Below are positions 11,355-22,440 of a stretch of DNA of 64,000 nt, piece after piece. Below the pieces are notes generated by a model. It saw only the letters and a program-made list of their open reading frames with translations, was not told the DNA's origin and made no database searches. Both the position numbers and the translations under genes were made by a program. Positions within the stretch are counted from its first letter, which is position 1; the number at the start of each line of letters is the position of its first letter. Origin of the DNA: Muscardinus avellanarius (Eukaryota > Chordata > Mammalia > Rodentia > Gliridae); NCBI GenBank assembly GCA_963383645.1, contig OY726566.1, positions 94,407,779 to 94,471,778 on the forward strand, read 5' to 3'.

Positions 11355-11670
11355 GGGCTCATAAATGAACTGCATTTTTCCATCTCCTTGCAGATAGGTG
11401 TGGTCTTGTGATGGATGTGCACTACTCTCAGGCCTGGACCACAAAATACTCCACATGGCAGCATCTCTCTCTTTTTCTCCTCCAACTGCTGAATGCAGAC
11501 AATGGCAAGAATTTGGAGGAGAGTGAAGCTACCAACTAGGAAAACTTAGATTTTCTGAATGATAGATGGAAAACAGCCTGTCAGTCAGGAATACTTCATG
11601 TGACTGAGCTGTGCTAAGTCACTGAGTTTGGGAGGATCTTCATTAAAGCAGAAAAATACCCTAGCAAATT
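11355..11670 (+). mobile_element. Old LTR-like mammalian repeat (MLT1-related?)
   Basis: Recalls a common mammalian repeat with 'aggcctggaccacaaaatac', 'tccacatggcagcatctctc', 'gctgaatgcagacaatggca', and near the end 'gtgctaagtcactgagtttg'. The family is uncertain. It abuts the MaLR LTR. Confidence 0.45.
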
Positions 11671-11889
11671 CACTCTTGAAATTAAAGACTAAAATAGAAC
11701 TGTAAGAATAACAATTGAATGGCAAATTTTTTTATGCTTAAATCATATATTAAATGAGGTCCTTTAGGTTTTTTTTAAATTGATAACCTGAATGTAGAAA
11801 TTGATATCCTCATCACATTTCAAAAAGATACCAGTGCTCTGGGAAAAGTTTAAATAAAATGGTATTCAACAAAGTCACAGACTTTCTCA

Positions 11890-12029
11890 GTGAACCTTCT
11901 CACTGACATAATTGTAATCGAATAACTGACCACACAACTTGGAAAGATTTATTTGCTCATAGTGTTTGGAGATGTGGGGGTTCAGTCCATGTTAGGCTAG
12001 TCTGCAGGACCTATGGCATGGTGGTGAGA

Positions 12030-12090
<61 letters not shown>

Positions 12091-12277
12091 CACATCCTGG
12101 AGGCCAGAAACAAGAGAGAGTAAGCAAGCAAAGAGATTCAAAGAGAAAAGCATAGTACCTGAGGCCACACCCCCAGGGACCCACCTTCTACAGCTGTACT
12201 TCATGTACCTAGGTTACAACCCAGTAAATTCATTACAGTGGAGTTCTTCTGGGGACATTCTGTATGTAACCATAACA
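11890..12277 (-). mobile_element. MaLR-type LTR, antisense, with expanded GA tract
   Basis: On the reverse strand it begins tgttatggttacatacag, then 'gaatgtccccagaag', 'tgggtccctgggggtgtggc', a CT tract, 'caccaccatgccatag', 'atggactgaacc' and 'gagcaaataaatctttcc'. The aataaa near the end is the LTR polyadenylation signal. With 10905-11352 it forms a pair of related LTRs in opposite orientation, about 0.5 kb apart. Confidence 0.7.
12031..12088. repeat. (GA)n microsatellite inside the antisense MaLR LTR
   Basis: About 28 GA units, at the position equivalent to the CT tract of the neighbouring LTR. Confidence 0.96.
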
Positions 12278-12413
12278 CAGACTCAGTGGATCTTGATATG
12301 AGCAAGGCATTTGTGAATAAAATAGTGAAATCAGGGTACTGCTCAATGAATTCAAAGCTGATTGAACCATCATATCCTAAAACATTAGTGGACACCTTTA
12401 AGTGTGCAGAAGG

Positions 12414-12632
12414 AACCAGGCATAGTGGTGCACACCTGTAATCCCAGTATTTAAAAGGCGGAGACAGGAGAATCACAGGTTCAAGAACAGCCTCAGCAAC
12501 ATAGGGAGACTTTCAGCAACCTAGCAAGACCCTGTTTCAAAACAAAAAATAAAAAGAGCTGGAGGTGTATCTCAGAGGTAAAATGCTCCTGGGTCGAATC
12601 CCCACTATCTTCTTCCACCCCCCCAAAAAGCC
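12414..12632 (+). repeat. B1-dID SINE, sense, full length
   Basis: Starts accaggcatagtggtgcac. Includes 'ggaggtgtatctcagagg' and ends in a C-then-A tail. Moderately diverged. Confidence 0.9.
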
Positions 12633-13264
12633 TCCAGAGAGTTTTTCAATTGTAATGTTGAGCTATTCTCTTAGCCAGTTTGGGTCACCATTTTTATCTG
12701 TATCTCCACTGGGGATGTATGCTAACCAAATGTGCTAGTGACATGAGAGAGTTGACAGAATCAAGATTCAAAATTACCTTCTGCTGCAATGCGGGGCCAA
12801 AACTAACAATACAAAATGTAATGAGGTTAAATGCAAAATCTTGTCTTTGGGTCCAAAGACGAATGATAGCAATACAGGATGGGGAAAATGGACCTTGTCA
12901 GCAACTGCTGTAAAATGGCCCTGAGGGTCTTAATTGACCAAAAGCTCAGTTTGAACCAACAGTGAGATACGGCTCCGCAAACTTAGACTTCACTATAGGA
13001 GCATTGTATGAGAATCGTGAGAAGCATTCAGCTCTGTGCTCCTCAGATGAAACCTGGGCTGTTTATGTTGGAAGAGTGTCAAGCTAGAGATTACAAAGAG
13101 GAGTGATGCGGGTGGTGAATAAAGATGTCTGCTGTCTCTGCATCCAAGGCAAACTGCTGGCAACCTTCTTAGTGCTGTATTGTTCCTCTGGCTTTGTATT
13201 ATAGTCTGTCTTCTCTGCTAGACTACAAGATCTGTTAACAAAAGGATAATAAGAGCATCAGCAA
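12633..13264. other. Unique DNA, nothing recognised
   Basis: No repeat or exon can be supported. Small open frames do not resemble known proteins. Confidence 0.45.
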
Positions 13265-13525
13265 TGGATAGAGGTAACATTTATTGGGCTCTTATCAGGC
13301 ACAAGTCACTTCTGTAATGCTTTACCAGTATTATCTTATTCCACTTCCAGAGAAATCCTCTGAAATGGATTCTACTAAGTCCCTATTTATGGGTAAATTG
13401 AGGCATAGTGAAGTTAAATAATTAATTGTTGAGTAATAAAATAAGTAAAAAATTATAAAGTCAGGACAGAAATTCAGGAAATTTGACTCCAACATGGGTG
13501 CTCTTAATCCATATCCTATGCTATA
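13265..13525 (-). repeat. MIR SINE, antisense
   Basis: Reads 'taacatttattgggctctta', 'ttatcttattccacttcc', 'gggtaaattgaggcatagtg', and finally 'gggtgctcttaatccat'. This is the reverse-complement order of the ancient tRNA-derived MIR, including the conserved core. Confidence 0.75.
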
Positions 13526-13929
13526 TGTGTGATCAAGCTCAAAAATTCCCCAATCTCAAGCACTCAATTTGTGTTTAATAATTGCAAAAGGGGAATGAAA
13601 CATAAAGACCAAGTTATAGAAAGAATCAGAAAGTGGGAGAGCCACACCTTGAATAGTGCAGGGAGCTTAACTAGAGCCTATTTTGCGTGAGAAAACATAC
13701 ACACATGTTCTTTGGCACACGGAGGTACTATTACTCATGTGTACTATTAATCACATGAGTAATAGAATCTAGTAGTTTTACAGTTAGTTTTTCATTTGCA
13801 AAAGATTTTTAAGAAAGCTTAATGTCCTTTAATTCTCCAAGTTGTCTTGTAACTTAAGCACACCAAGGTTTGAGATGAGAAAACAATCCCAGGTCATATT
13901 ACATAAATATGAATGGTCATATTTACTCG
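13526..13929. other. Unique DNA, nothing recognised
   Basis: AT-rich, with repeated actattaat/actcatgtgtac-like words near 13735-13760. No gene seen. Confidence 0.4.
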
Positions 13930-14070
13930 TCCACCCATGTATTTATTCAACAGACATTTATTAAGTGCCTGTTGTGTCATCTCAGGCACAGCAACAAGAT
14001 CACAAGAGCTCTGTAAGGTGGAGCTGTCATCTCCCTTTCACAGGTATGGAAACCCTGAAGACTCCATCAG
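13930..14070 (-). repeat. L2/MIR-like relic
   Basis: 'tattcaacagacatttatta' followed by 'agtgcctgttgtgtca' and 'tttcacaggtatggaaacc' resembles the antisense end of L2 or MIR. Too short to separate the two. Confidence 0.4.
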
Positions 14071-16019
14071 CACAGTGAGATCTGGACATCGACATCAGTA
14101 TGTGCCTACACACACATCTATGGCCTATGTCTGGGTACCACATACATAACTAAAGGGCAGAATTAAAACATTCTTTTTCTTGCTGCCTTATACAAAGACC
14201 TGCTTGGAGTCAAAGTGATAGCTAATTAGTAGCTAAGTAACTAACTAGGGGTTTAACTGTAGGATCCCAACGGGATGTTCTCAGAGCCATGAGATAGGCT
14301 GTGTGAAAAAATTCAAAGTGACATTCAGGCAGTAGAAGGTTACTGCTAACAAAAGAGATGAAAATAGAGATCGACATCTATTAGACAACGAGGTCACTCT
14401 TGGAGAGTACTTTGGGATCTTTGGGGGAAATGTGGTTGGGATGGGGAGAGCACGGTGGGTATCTTCCCTCCGTGGGCTCCGGACATTTCTGGCTTGCACA
14501 CTGCCACTCTCCCAGCTGTGGAACGTATTGGAATGTGCTTGAATCCCTGTGGGCTGTGGAGCCTGGGAGCAGTAGGGTCCTGCTAGAAGGGGAGAGTTGT
14601 GATCTGCCTGGGATCCATGGCAGGATTCAGCAGCCCCCAGAGCTGGGAGTTCAAAAACCTCAGGAAATGTAGAACTTGATACTTCAGGCCCTAGAGGGCA
14701 GAGATTATTTTGGAGATATAAAGGGAAATAATGATTCCTCGCCTTTGTTACAAATACCCGCACCTCAGTTTAGTTTCCAACAGGGACTGTCCAAAGGCTT
14801 CCACCAGCCCTGTCTCTCTCTGCTGAAAGTTAGAAATATGTGTCACCTGTCCTTATTTCTTGTAAATGGGCCTCTTCCGTCTGAGCCACCCTCTATTCTT
14901 TAAGGTTAGGACAGCAGAGAGATGGTAGAACCTGGGCGGTAAAGAGTAATAAGTGTTGATGGAGAGGGAAAATAGGGTCCCCCAGCCCTGGAAGCTCCTG
15001 GGGCCTCTCCCTGCATATTTCTCTGCCTAAGTTTGCAAAGACACAAAGGTTTTTAAAGTTGTCAATGTGTGATCTCAAGAAGAGTTGATATGCTTACCAC
15101 AGAAAAGATTTTTGTGTCTCTCCTGGGGAGGCCTTCGAGACTTTGGCATTTCCTGGCACTGCCCAGAAGAAAGCAGGGGGAGGCCAGGATCATGGCTCTG
15201 AGTGCACCGGGCAGGGCTTTGGGGACCAGCCTCCTTGGGTCTGGCTTGGTTCCTTCATGGAGAAGCAACTTCAGCTTTGAGTGCCAGAGTGTTTTGTTTC
15301 TAGAGAAAGGAGGAGGAGATAGGAGAGGAAATAAAAGCACAAAAATGAAAAACAAAGAATTCCTGAAGGTCTGATAAGCAGTTCAACTATGTACCAAAAC
15401 ATAAATATTTGGCCAAATTAGTTGCTCCAAATGCCTCGTATTTCTAAAATTGAGCCACAGTTCTGTTGCGCTTTGAAGTTTTTCAGCTCTTGACAATCCC
15501 CAGCAAATCTAAGGGGGACTGGGATTGGAGTTCATTTTCTTCTCTGTGTGCTCAGCAAACGCTTCATTTCTCATCTCCGATGCCTGGTAAAGTGATCTCG
15601 CTGTTGTGTGGGCCGTCTCTTTCCAGATGGAGCGGTCCGCTCTGCATGCAAGGATTCCATTCAGCATCTTGTCAATGAGCAAGGATCGAGCAGCATGTGC
15701 CGGGATACTAGCTTGGCGTCAGTCCGAAAAGTGTTTAATGGTTTCAAAGGAAAAAATTACAGCAATTGTTTAAAGAGTTTAATGGCTTTTTTAAAAAAGT
15801 TATTCTAGTATTGGACAACACTCTAATCCATGGAATAGAATATGTTTTCTGAGAGTTCTAGAAAGGAGGTTGATTTTAGAGACAAAGAAAGATAGGAAAA
15901 AGAAGGGGAAAGAAGAAAGAATTGGATTGGTTGTCTCTAAGCTATTTTTTCTTGTGATGCGGGGGTTGGGTGGGGAAGAGGAATGTAATGTAACCATAGG
16001 AAAATAACTGATTAGTTAA
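14071..16019. other. Repeat-poor unique DNA, no gene supported
   Basis: About 1.9 kb without a recognised repeat. The longest open frame (14281-14763, reverse strand) has no recognisable domain and a composition expected by chance. I see no exon bounded by good splice sites. Confidence 0.5.
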
Positions 16020-16288
16020 CATCGGGTTACTTCAGATTACCTATTTTGGGATTAGGCCTACGGACCTTCAATATGCCACTTGAGACTGGTCTTTTGGGGA
16101 CGTTTAGCTGTTCTCTCTTTAGTCCTGATGTCCTGGAAGGTTAAGCAGCTTAGTTTAGCCTGAGTGACTCCATTTTAATTTACTTTGGCCCAAGTGACCC
16201 CATTTTGGTTTTTACTTTTTGTGAAAGCCTAATCCAAAACAATGGCAAGTTATATTGTTTACCCTCGGAGATATATAAATATATATAT
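16020..16288. mobile_element. Possible ERV LTR fragment
   Basis: Two near-copies of a 'gtgactccattttaattt / gtgaccccattttggttt' phrase (about 16164 and 16195) recall the 'gactccattttg' motif of mammalian ERV LTRs. No TG..CA ends or target duplication found, so this is a weak call. Confidence 0.25.
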
Positions 16289-16496
16289 AAAGGTGCTGGT
16301 GATGGAACCCAGGGGCATTCTATCTCCAAGCTATACCCCCCAGCCCTATTTTTTATTCTTTATTTTGAAACAGGGGTCTCACTGAGTTGCAAAGGACCTC
16401 CCTCACTAAGTAGCTGAGGCTGTCCACAAATCCAGATCTTCCTATCTCAGCCTCCCAAGTGCTGGGATTACAAGCGTGCGCCACCACGCCTGGCTC
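16289..16496 (-). repeat. B1-dID SINE, antisense, full length
   Basis: ID half gctggtgatggaacccag, linker, then B1 half ending cgtgcgccaccacgcctgg. CpG sites in the B1 end are preserved. Confidence 0.92.
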
Positions 16497-16587
16497 TACC
16501 CATGGATATTAAACTATCTATATCTTAACATAATCTGTGACTGTGCTGAAGTCTAATTTCACTTTGGTTGATTTTACTTTTTTAATT

Positions 16588-16618
<31 letters not shown>

Positions 16619-16793
16619 GTGTGTACTGGGGATTGAACACAGGGGCATTTTACCTCTCAGCTATCTCCTCAGTCCTATTTTGTTATTTATTTTGAAACAG
16701 AGTCTCACTACGTTGTTAAAGACCTTGCTGAACTGTTGAGGCTGCGATCTTCCTGTTTTAGGCTCTGGAGGACAGGGATTACAGGTGTGTACT
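16588..16793 (-). repeat. B1-dID SINE, antisense, preceded by its (GT)n tail
   Basis: About 17 GT units (16588-16624, one GC) run directly into 'actggggattgaacacag'. Because the element is antisense, the GT tract is its 3' tail. The B1 half is strongly diverged. Confidence 0.88.
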
Positions 16794-17023
16794 TGAATTC
16801 ACCTTTTGAGTTAAGTAGGATGTTACTCACAGAGTTTCTTGTAAATATAGAACTTTAATTTATTTGTGCAATAGCACGGCAGAAAGTACTCATTCCCCTG
16901 GGTGGAAAAGTTAACATCCGTAAAGTTGAGAGTGCTTTTATGTAATCTTAAATCAGTCTATTAACGTTCTCACTGAAGTCTTCTGATAAATTCAATGAAA
17001 AAAATAGCCAGTCAGATCCTTTA

Positions 17024-17228
17024 CTGTCTACTGAAGGTTGAACCCAGAGGCATGCTACCTCTGAGCTACACTCTTAGCCCTATTTTATCTTTTATTTATT
17101 TTATTTTGAAACGAGGTCTCACTAAATTGCTGAGGAACCTTGCTAAATTGCTGAGGCTCAAACCTGTGATCCTCCGCTGTCAGCCTCCCAAATACTGGAA
17201 TTACAGGCATGTACTACTATCCCTAGCC
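17024..17228 (-). repeat. B1-dID SINE, antisense
   Basis: 'gttgaacccagaggcatgc', an ATTT-rich linker, then 'cagcctcccaaatactgg'. Repeated 'ttgctgagg' words suggest a small internal duplication. Confidence 0.88.
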
Positions 17229-17681
17229 CCTTTGCTATCATTTTAAGAACAAGTGGGATGTGTTAAAATCTAGAAAATGGTAGACCCATTTGTTTCTGCA
17301 ATAATGATTGAGGGGCAGTTCAAAAGAAGCAGGCACATCCAGGTCCCATGGCTCACCCCTTGCACAATGGGAAATCTCCTCTAGTAGCAGCTGACTGTGC
17401 TGTAGGAAGTAATGAGACATGTTTTCTTCTTCAAAGAAGAGAATGGGTGGCATTACACAGGACTGTCACTCTTCTAGGCAAAAGAAAGAGACTGAGGACT
17501 TATTTAATTCTGTTATTAGGCCTGGAAGTCTTCTGACTTTCTTCCCAGGCAACAAGACCAGGATCTTCCTCCTAATTTTTCTGAAAGAATTTAGCCTGGA
17601 ACTTGCAAAACAGGTTAGTTATTTAATGGGGAAAACCTGAGGGTCCTTTTTTTTTTTTTTGGATTTAAGTATTTATTCTTA
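17229..17681. other. Unique DNA, nothing recognised
   Basis: No repeat or exon supported. A T run lies at 17648-17661. Confidence 0.4.
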
Positions 17682-17886
17682 GCTGAGCATGGAGGCCCAC
17701 ACCTGTAATCCCAGTACTTAGAAGCTGAGACAGGAGGGGTTGGAGGTTCAATTCCAGCCTCAGCAATTTAGCAAGGCTCTTAGTAACTTAGTGAGACCCT
17801 GTTTCCAGATTAAAAACAAACAAACAAAAAAACACAAAGGGTTAGGGATGTAGCTTGGATATAGAATACCTCTGGGTTTAACCCCT

Positions 17887-17932
<46 letters not shown>
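17682..17932 (+). repeat. B1-dID SINE, sense, with (CA)n tail
   Basis: Both halves present. The ID end 'cccctagtacacacac' grows directly into about 21 CA units (17890-17932). Confidence 0.92.
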
Positions 17933-17934
<2 letters not shown>

Positions 17935-18589
17935 CTTTCCTATAAAGAAATGTTCCTGAGTGTTTGTTTGGGGAGGGGGAGAAGGGAGAAGAAGAAGAAC
18001 ATGAATGAGAGAGGGGGAGAAAGAGAAAACAAGATCGACTGCATGTGTATGTACAAAATGTCAGACATCCTGCAAGCACAGAGGTGTACTGTTGTATGTA
18101 GACATGCCCTGGTTTAGTCTGAAACTAGGCCAAATCAAAGCAAGCTAATCGATGTGTTCAGCTGGACAGGATTCTTCTCCAGGCAGGACCTCTTGTTACT
18201 GGGTGAAGTTTCTCCTCCTAAACATCATACAGCAGGGCCTCAGGCCTTGCTCCTCCATGGGGAACCATTCACACAGAAGAGCACAAAAGGGGGGAACCCA
18301 AGAGGTTAATTCAGAGAAGCGAGGGCAGCAGGTGAGGAGGGCTGTGATAAGAGAAGGAAAGGAAAGGGTCTAGAGCAAAGCACCTGGAATGGGCCGCGAG
18401 CCTGGGGTGAAAAGTGTGGGGGTTTTCCATGTGTCCGGTCTTATATTACCTCTGGAGGCCTCCTTCACACATATTTCCTTGGGGCTGGTCCAAGCTTTTA
18501 GCAAGAAGCCCCTTTGTGATTCTACGTTGTCTCCGCCACTTCCCCTGGGAAAGGGGTCCAGCCTTTGATACCTCTGCTTCAAGTCCACC
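17933..18589. other. Unique DNA, nothing recognised
   Basis: A purine-rich stretch (17970-18025) is the only compositional feature. No exon supported. Confidence 0.4.
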
Positions 18590-19018
18590 CAGCACACCCT
18601 TTCTGCTCCTCTCTGACCAGCTCCCTGACACTCTGCGTCGGCCATTGCTGTGGCAATATCTGGCAAGTCTTTCCTGAAGGGGCCTTGCCGTTTCTTTGAG
18701 ATCCCAGCTCTCCCTGGAGAAACTTTGGAAGGTTCTGCTTTGGTTGTTTCTGAAAGGGCAGTTGAAATGCCCCTTCCCCCAGGAAGCCTTCCCTGGTAAA
18801 GAGAAGCGCTTGCCTTTCCCTGGACTCCAGCAGAACTTGACTATGATGTTTACTCGACCTTATCACCCAGCAATTTCCCTTCACTTCTATCTCTTCTGCT
18901 GATCTGTATGTTCCTCAAGGACGAGGCCAGTGATGAGTTTTACATGACACCTCCGTGGTCCTTTTAGGATAGTCCCTTGTACTCAGAGGCACACGATGAG
19001 TGTGTGTTTAATTAATAA
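18590..19018 (+). mobile_element. L2 LINE relic, sense
   Basis: Contains 'ttgaaatgccccttccccca', 'ggaagccttccctggtaaag', 'tatgttcctcaaggacgagg', 'cagaggcacacgatgagtg' and ends in an ataaa-type block. This is the sense order of the L2 3' end. Confidence 0.65.
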
Positions 19019-19700
19019 AATATATGGATTCAAAGCCGGATATACGGCACAGCCGTGACCTGTGACCGAACTGTTCTCACAAGAGAAAACAAAGGAACCG
19101 GTGAATGGATCGCAAAACCGTGCTAGATATACACACAAGAATTCGACTCAGTCATAAGGAACAGAATTTGGCCATTTGCTGGAAAATGAACGGGACTTGA
19201 GAATATTATGCTAAATGGGATTAGCCACTCGTCTCAAACACCAGGTCGTTGTATATTTTCCCTCCTCTGTGGAAGCTAGAGAAAAATTGGGCAACAAAAG
19301 AGACCTCAGGTAAAGGAGTAGAGACTGATGGAGCGATGGAGGGGCTTTAAGGAAGGGAGGAGGGGGACAGAGACATAATGAAGATAAGAGTTTTCTTTTT
19401 TTAAAATATTTTATTTGGAAACAGGGTCTCATTAAGTTGCTGGAAGCCTCACTGAGTAGCTGAGGCTGGCTTCGAACCCATGCGATCCTCCTGTCTCAGC
19501 CTCCCAAGCGCGGGGATTACAAGCGTGCGCCACCACGCCCAGCATAGATAAGAGTTTAAATAATGCTATCTACATATGAAGTTATCAATACCAGTCTCAA
19601 TGTCATGTACTGGGAAGAGGATGGAGTGGGGTGGGTCTAGAGGGAAACATTGTGCGTGTCCTTATCAGTGTGTACCTCACTAGGATGCATAATTGCAATG
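19019..19700 (+). mobile_element. L1 LINE 3' end, sense, split by a SINE
   Basis: 'aattcgactcagtcataagg' and 'gaacgggacttgagaatatt' correspond to the end of L1 ORF2, and 'ctctgtggaagctagagaaa' to the following region. The element resumes after the SINE at 19558 with 'atggagtggggtgggtctag'. The reading frame is broken. Confidence 0.7.
19394..19545 (-). repeat. Short B1-only SINE with exact 12-bp target duplication
   Basis: Bounded by agataagagttt at 19382-19393 and 19546-19557. It contains the T-rich tail and B1 half (gcgtgcgccaccacgccc) but lacks the ID half. The exact duplication shows it inserted as a 152-bp unit rather than losing the half later. It could derive from a prematurely ended transcript. 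Confidence 0.93.
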
Positions 19701-19765
19701 TACCAATGACATATATATATACATGTATATGTATATACACCTTATATATATATGTATATATAAAG
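19701..19765. repeat. TA/TATG-rich simple repeat
   Basis: Imperfect atatat/tatgtata runs at the 3' end of the L1 fragment. Confidence 0.85.
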
Positions 19766-20433
19766 AAAAGTTAAAACCCCATGTTCTCAATAAGTCAAAT
19801 AAATCCCTCCCTTACTTCCTCCTTCACAACTTTCTATCAAGTCTTTTACACTGGGGCAGAACTGATTGAGTAGTAGTTTAGAGTTTGATGGTTTAAGTAA
19901 ACATTTTTCTTCTGCTGCTTTTTTCTTTCTTTGGAACGGATGGAACTTTGTCGGACAGAAAGGAAAAATATCTGGGTGGGAGAAACGGGGTGGGGCCAGC
20001 CGAGTCTGCATTCCGCTCCTGGGTTTAGTTGAAAATACCAAGCTGTTTTCAAGAACTCTGGATCCAGCTGCCTCCCTCACACTGGATTCACAGGCGCTCT
20101 CCTTAGAGAATTGAAAGTGGAGAGATTTGGGAGCTGAGACCTAGTCTGAACAAAAGGTAACTATTTTAAATCAAAACATCTGTGAAGAGGGTTGAATGTA
20201 GCTCAAATTTCAGGGGGCAATTGCTATTCACCCCTTACCCCTCGAACTCTCTTCTCTAATAAAATTTTCCTGCTTGCATTAGAAAAAAATAAATTAAAAA
20301 TAAAGGAGGGATATCGTTTTGCCATTCTGTAGAAGTAGCAACTTAAAATGTCCTTTGGCTTTGGCAGCATTTAATATGCTAGATATTTATCTTTACCTTT
20401 AGTCTTCTGGTTGCTCCATAGATAGGAAGTTTC
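19766..20433. other. Unique DNA, nothing recognised
   Basis: No repeat or exon supported. Confidence 0.4.
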
Positions 20434-20656
20434 ATGTGGTCTTTTTTTTTTTTTTTTTTTTGTACCAGGGATTGAACCCAGGGACATTCTACCTCCGACC
20501 TACATGTTCAGCTCTTTTTTATTTTTTTATTTTAAGATAGGTTTTGAAGCTTGCTGATAGTCTCCCTAATTACCGAAGCTGGCCTCCAACCTGCCACCCT
20601 TCTATCTCAGCCTCTTAAGTGCTGGAATTAGAGGTGTGAGCTACCGCGCCTGGATG
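20434..20656 (-). repeat. B1-dID SINE, antisense, first of a tandem pair
   Basis: A T tail of about 21 bases leads into 'gtaccagggattgaaccc', ending 'gagctaccgcgcctgg'. The repeat atgtggtctt at 20434-20443 and 20836-20845 encloses this copy and the next one, so both occupy one target site. Confidence 0.9.
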
Positions 20657-20663
20657 TGATGTG

Positions 20664-20835
20664 TTTTTAGGTAGTGCGGATTGAATCCAGGAGTGTTCTA
20701 GTTCTACCTCTGAACTATACCCCTAGCCCTATTTTATTTCAAAAGAGGATCTCATTAAGTTGCTGAGGCTGGCCTTGAACCTGTCTCAGCTTCCCAAGTA
20801 TTGGAACTGCAGGCACGAGCCACCACGCCCAGCTG
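20664..20835 (-). repeat. B1-dID SINE, antisense, second of a tandem pair
   Basis: 'gtgcggattgaatccagg' to 'gagccaccacgcccagc', with part of the B1 half deleted. It lies inside the same 10-bp target duplication as the preceding copy. Confidence 0.88.
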
Positions 20836-20845
20836 ATGTGGTCTT

Positions 20846-21655
20846 CATATGTAAGCAATTTCTATCCTTTCTGCTCCGTGTCCAAGAATTGAAAGATTTT
20901 TCGGTGGGTATGGTAGTATTTATTTCTGTTTGTGATGTACAGTATTAACTATCACAGTTGTATGGGTTTAATGAAGCAGTTGTTACTGGTTTGGGATGAC
21001 TGAGGAGAGCCTGTGGGGCAGTGAGTGGAAAGAGCTTAATTGGGATGGAATCACACGCGAATACCCAAAGGTTGAAAATTCTCATCACCACCACATATAA
21101 CATGTATGATATGGTATGACATGATTTGATATATGTCATGATATACTATCTATCCAACTGTTAGCTCTACGTATTACTCCTACCTAATTTTGTCAGCTGT
21201 TAGAAATGTGTAAGTAATTTTCTCTTACTGACCAGGTGGTCCCGAGCAAAGTTTCAAGCCAAAAGTTTGTCTTCTCTAAGTCCTCCTTTTCAGTGTTTCC
21301 ATCCCCAGGGTACTGGTGTGAAAGCTTCTCTGAAATAAGCATCGTTAAATCTCCCATTATTATAGACCTAGTGTTTGGAACAGGGCATGCTCTTCCATCA
21401 AGGTGTTTCAGTCTGAGGTCCTTTCCCACCAAGAACCAAAAATTCTCATTATTGTACAATGTCAAGCTTACTTCGTTTACAATGCACGCTTGTCAGGCAG
21501 GGGGATAGTATATTGTAACAAGCACTCTAGCACTATGTATCAGAATCCCACGTCTAAACCATCACTTCCCACTTACCAGCCTCTGCATCCTTATGCAACT
21601 TATTTAACTTCCAGTAGTCTCATTTTCTCCACCTGTAAAGTGGAAGTCATAATCG
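20846..21655. other. Unique DNA, nothing recognised
   Basis: A small run of 'atgatatggtatgacatgat'-like words at 21105-21150. No gene seen. Confidence 0.4.
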
Positions 21656-21848
21656 TATCCAAGGTGATGTCTCACCTCTGTAATCCCAGGATTTGGGAGA
21701 CTGAGACAGGAGAACTGCAAGTTTGTGGCCAGCCCAGCAATTTAGCGAGGCCCTCAGCAACTTAGCAAGACCCTGTTTCAAAATAAAAAAAATAAAATAG
21801 GGCTTGTGATGTAGGAAAGAGGTAGAATGCCCCTGGGTTCAATCCCTG

Positions 21849-21899
<51 letters not shown>
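21656..21899 (+). repeat. B1-dID SINE, sense, with (CA)n tail
   Basis: Both halves present. The ID end 'ccctggtaacacacac' becomes about 25 CA units (21850-21899). The first dozen bases of the B1 half are degraded. Confidence 0.9.
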
Positions 21900-21901
<2 letters not shown>

Positions 21902-22440
21902 GCTTTTACAGGATTGTCCTTAAGAGTGAAAGAGTTACACAGATGGCAATGTTTAGTCAATAATAACTATTATGTTGATAGAAATCAGATACTGCAAAAC
22001 AGGTGAACATTAATTTTTATACAAATAATAATAGAATAAATTATCCTATATTATAGTTGTATTTCAAATAATTAAAATTGAACAAAAAACACTATTCTGG
22101 CAAAGGTAAGAGAATCCTAATATGAGAATATTTTGTCTTGGAGAATGGTCTTCCCTCTACTGCTCCAAGTCCTGTTGTTTGTTTAATAATCTGTTTTTTA
22201 TTTATTTTTTTAATTTCTATCAACATATGCAAACATAATAGCTATTACTTGTATAAGTAAATATACCATAAATATTGAGGCTATAAACATCATTTCAATC
22301 TCAAAACTCCCTTCCAGTATTTTTGGGGGTGAAAATCCCCCGACACCTCCCTTACTCTCATTCATCTTCACATCTTAGGTTTGTGGTCCTCCATGGGAAC
22401 CACTTTCACAGATTTATCCTTCTCCTTCTTTATTTAAAGT
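21900..22440 (-). mobile_element. AT-rich DNA, possibly a diverged L1M 3' end
   Basis: 22190-22440 has features of antisense L1 3' untranslated sequence ('catatgcaaacataatagc', 'gggaaccactttcacagatt'), but the match is weak. 21900-22190 is AT-rich with nothing recognised. Confidence 0.3.

Noticed and set aside
14281..14763. 160-residue reverse-strand open frame in unique DNA
   Set aside because: No domain, no splice context, and a composition typical of chance frames. It cannot be supported from the sequence alone.
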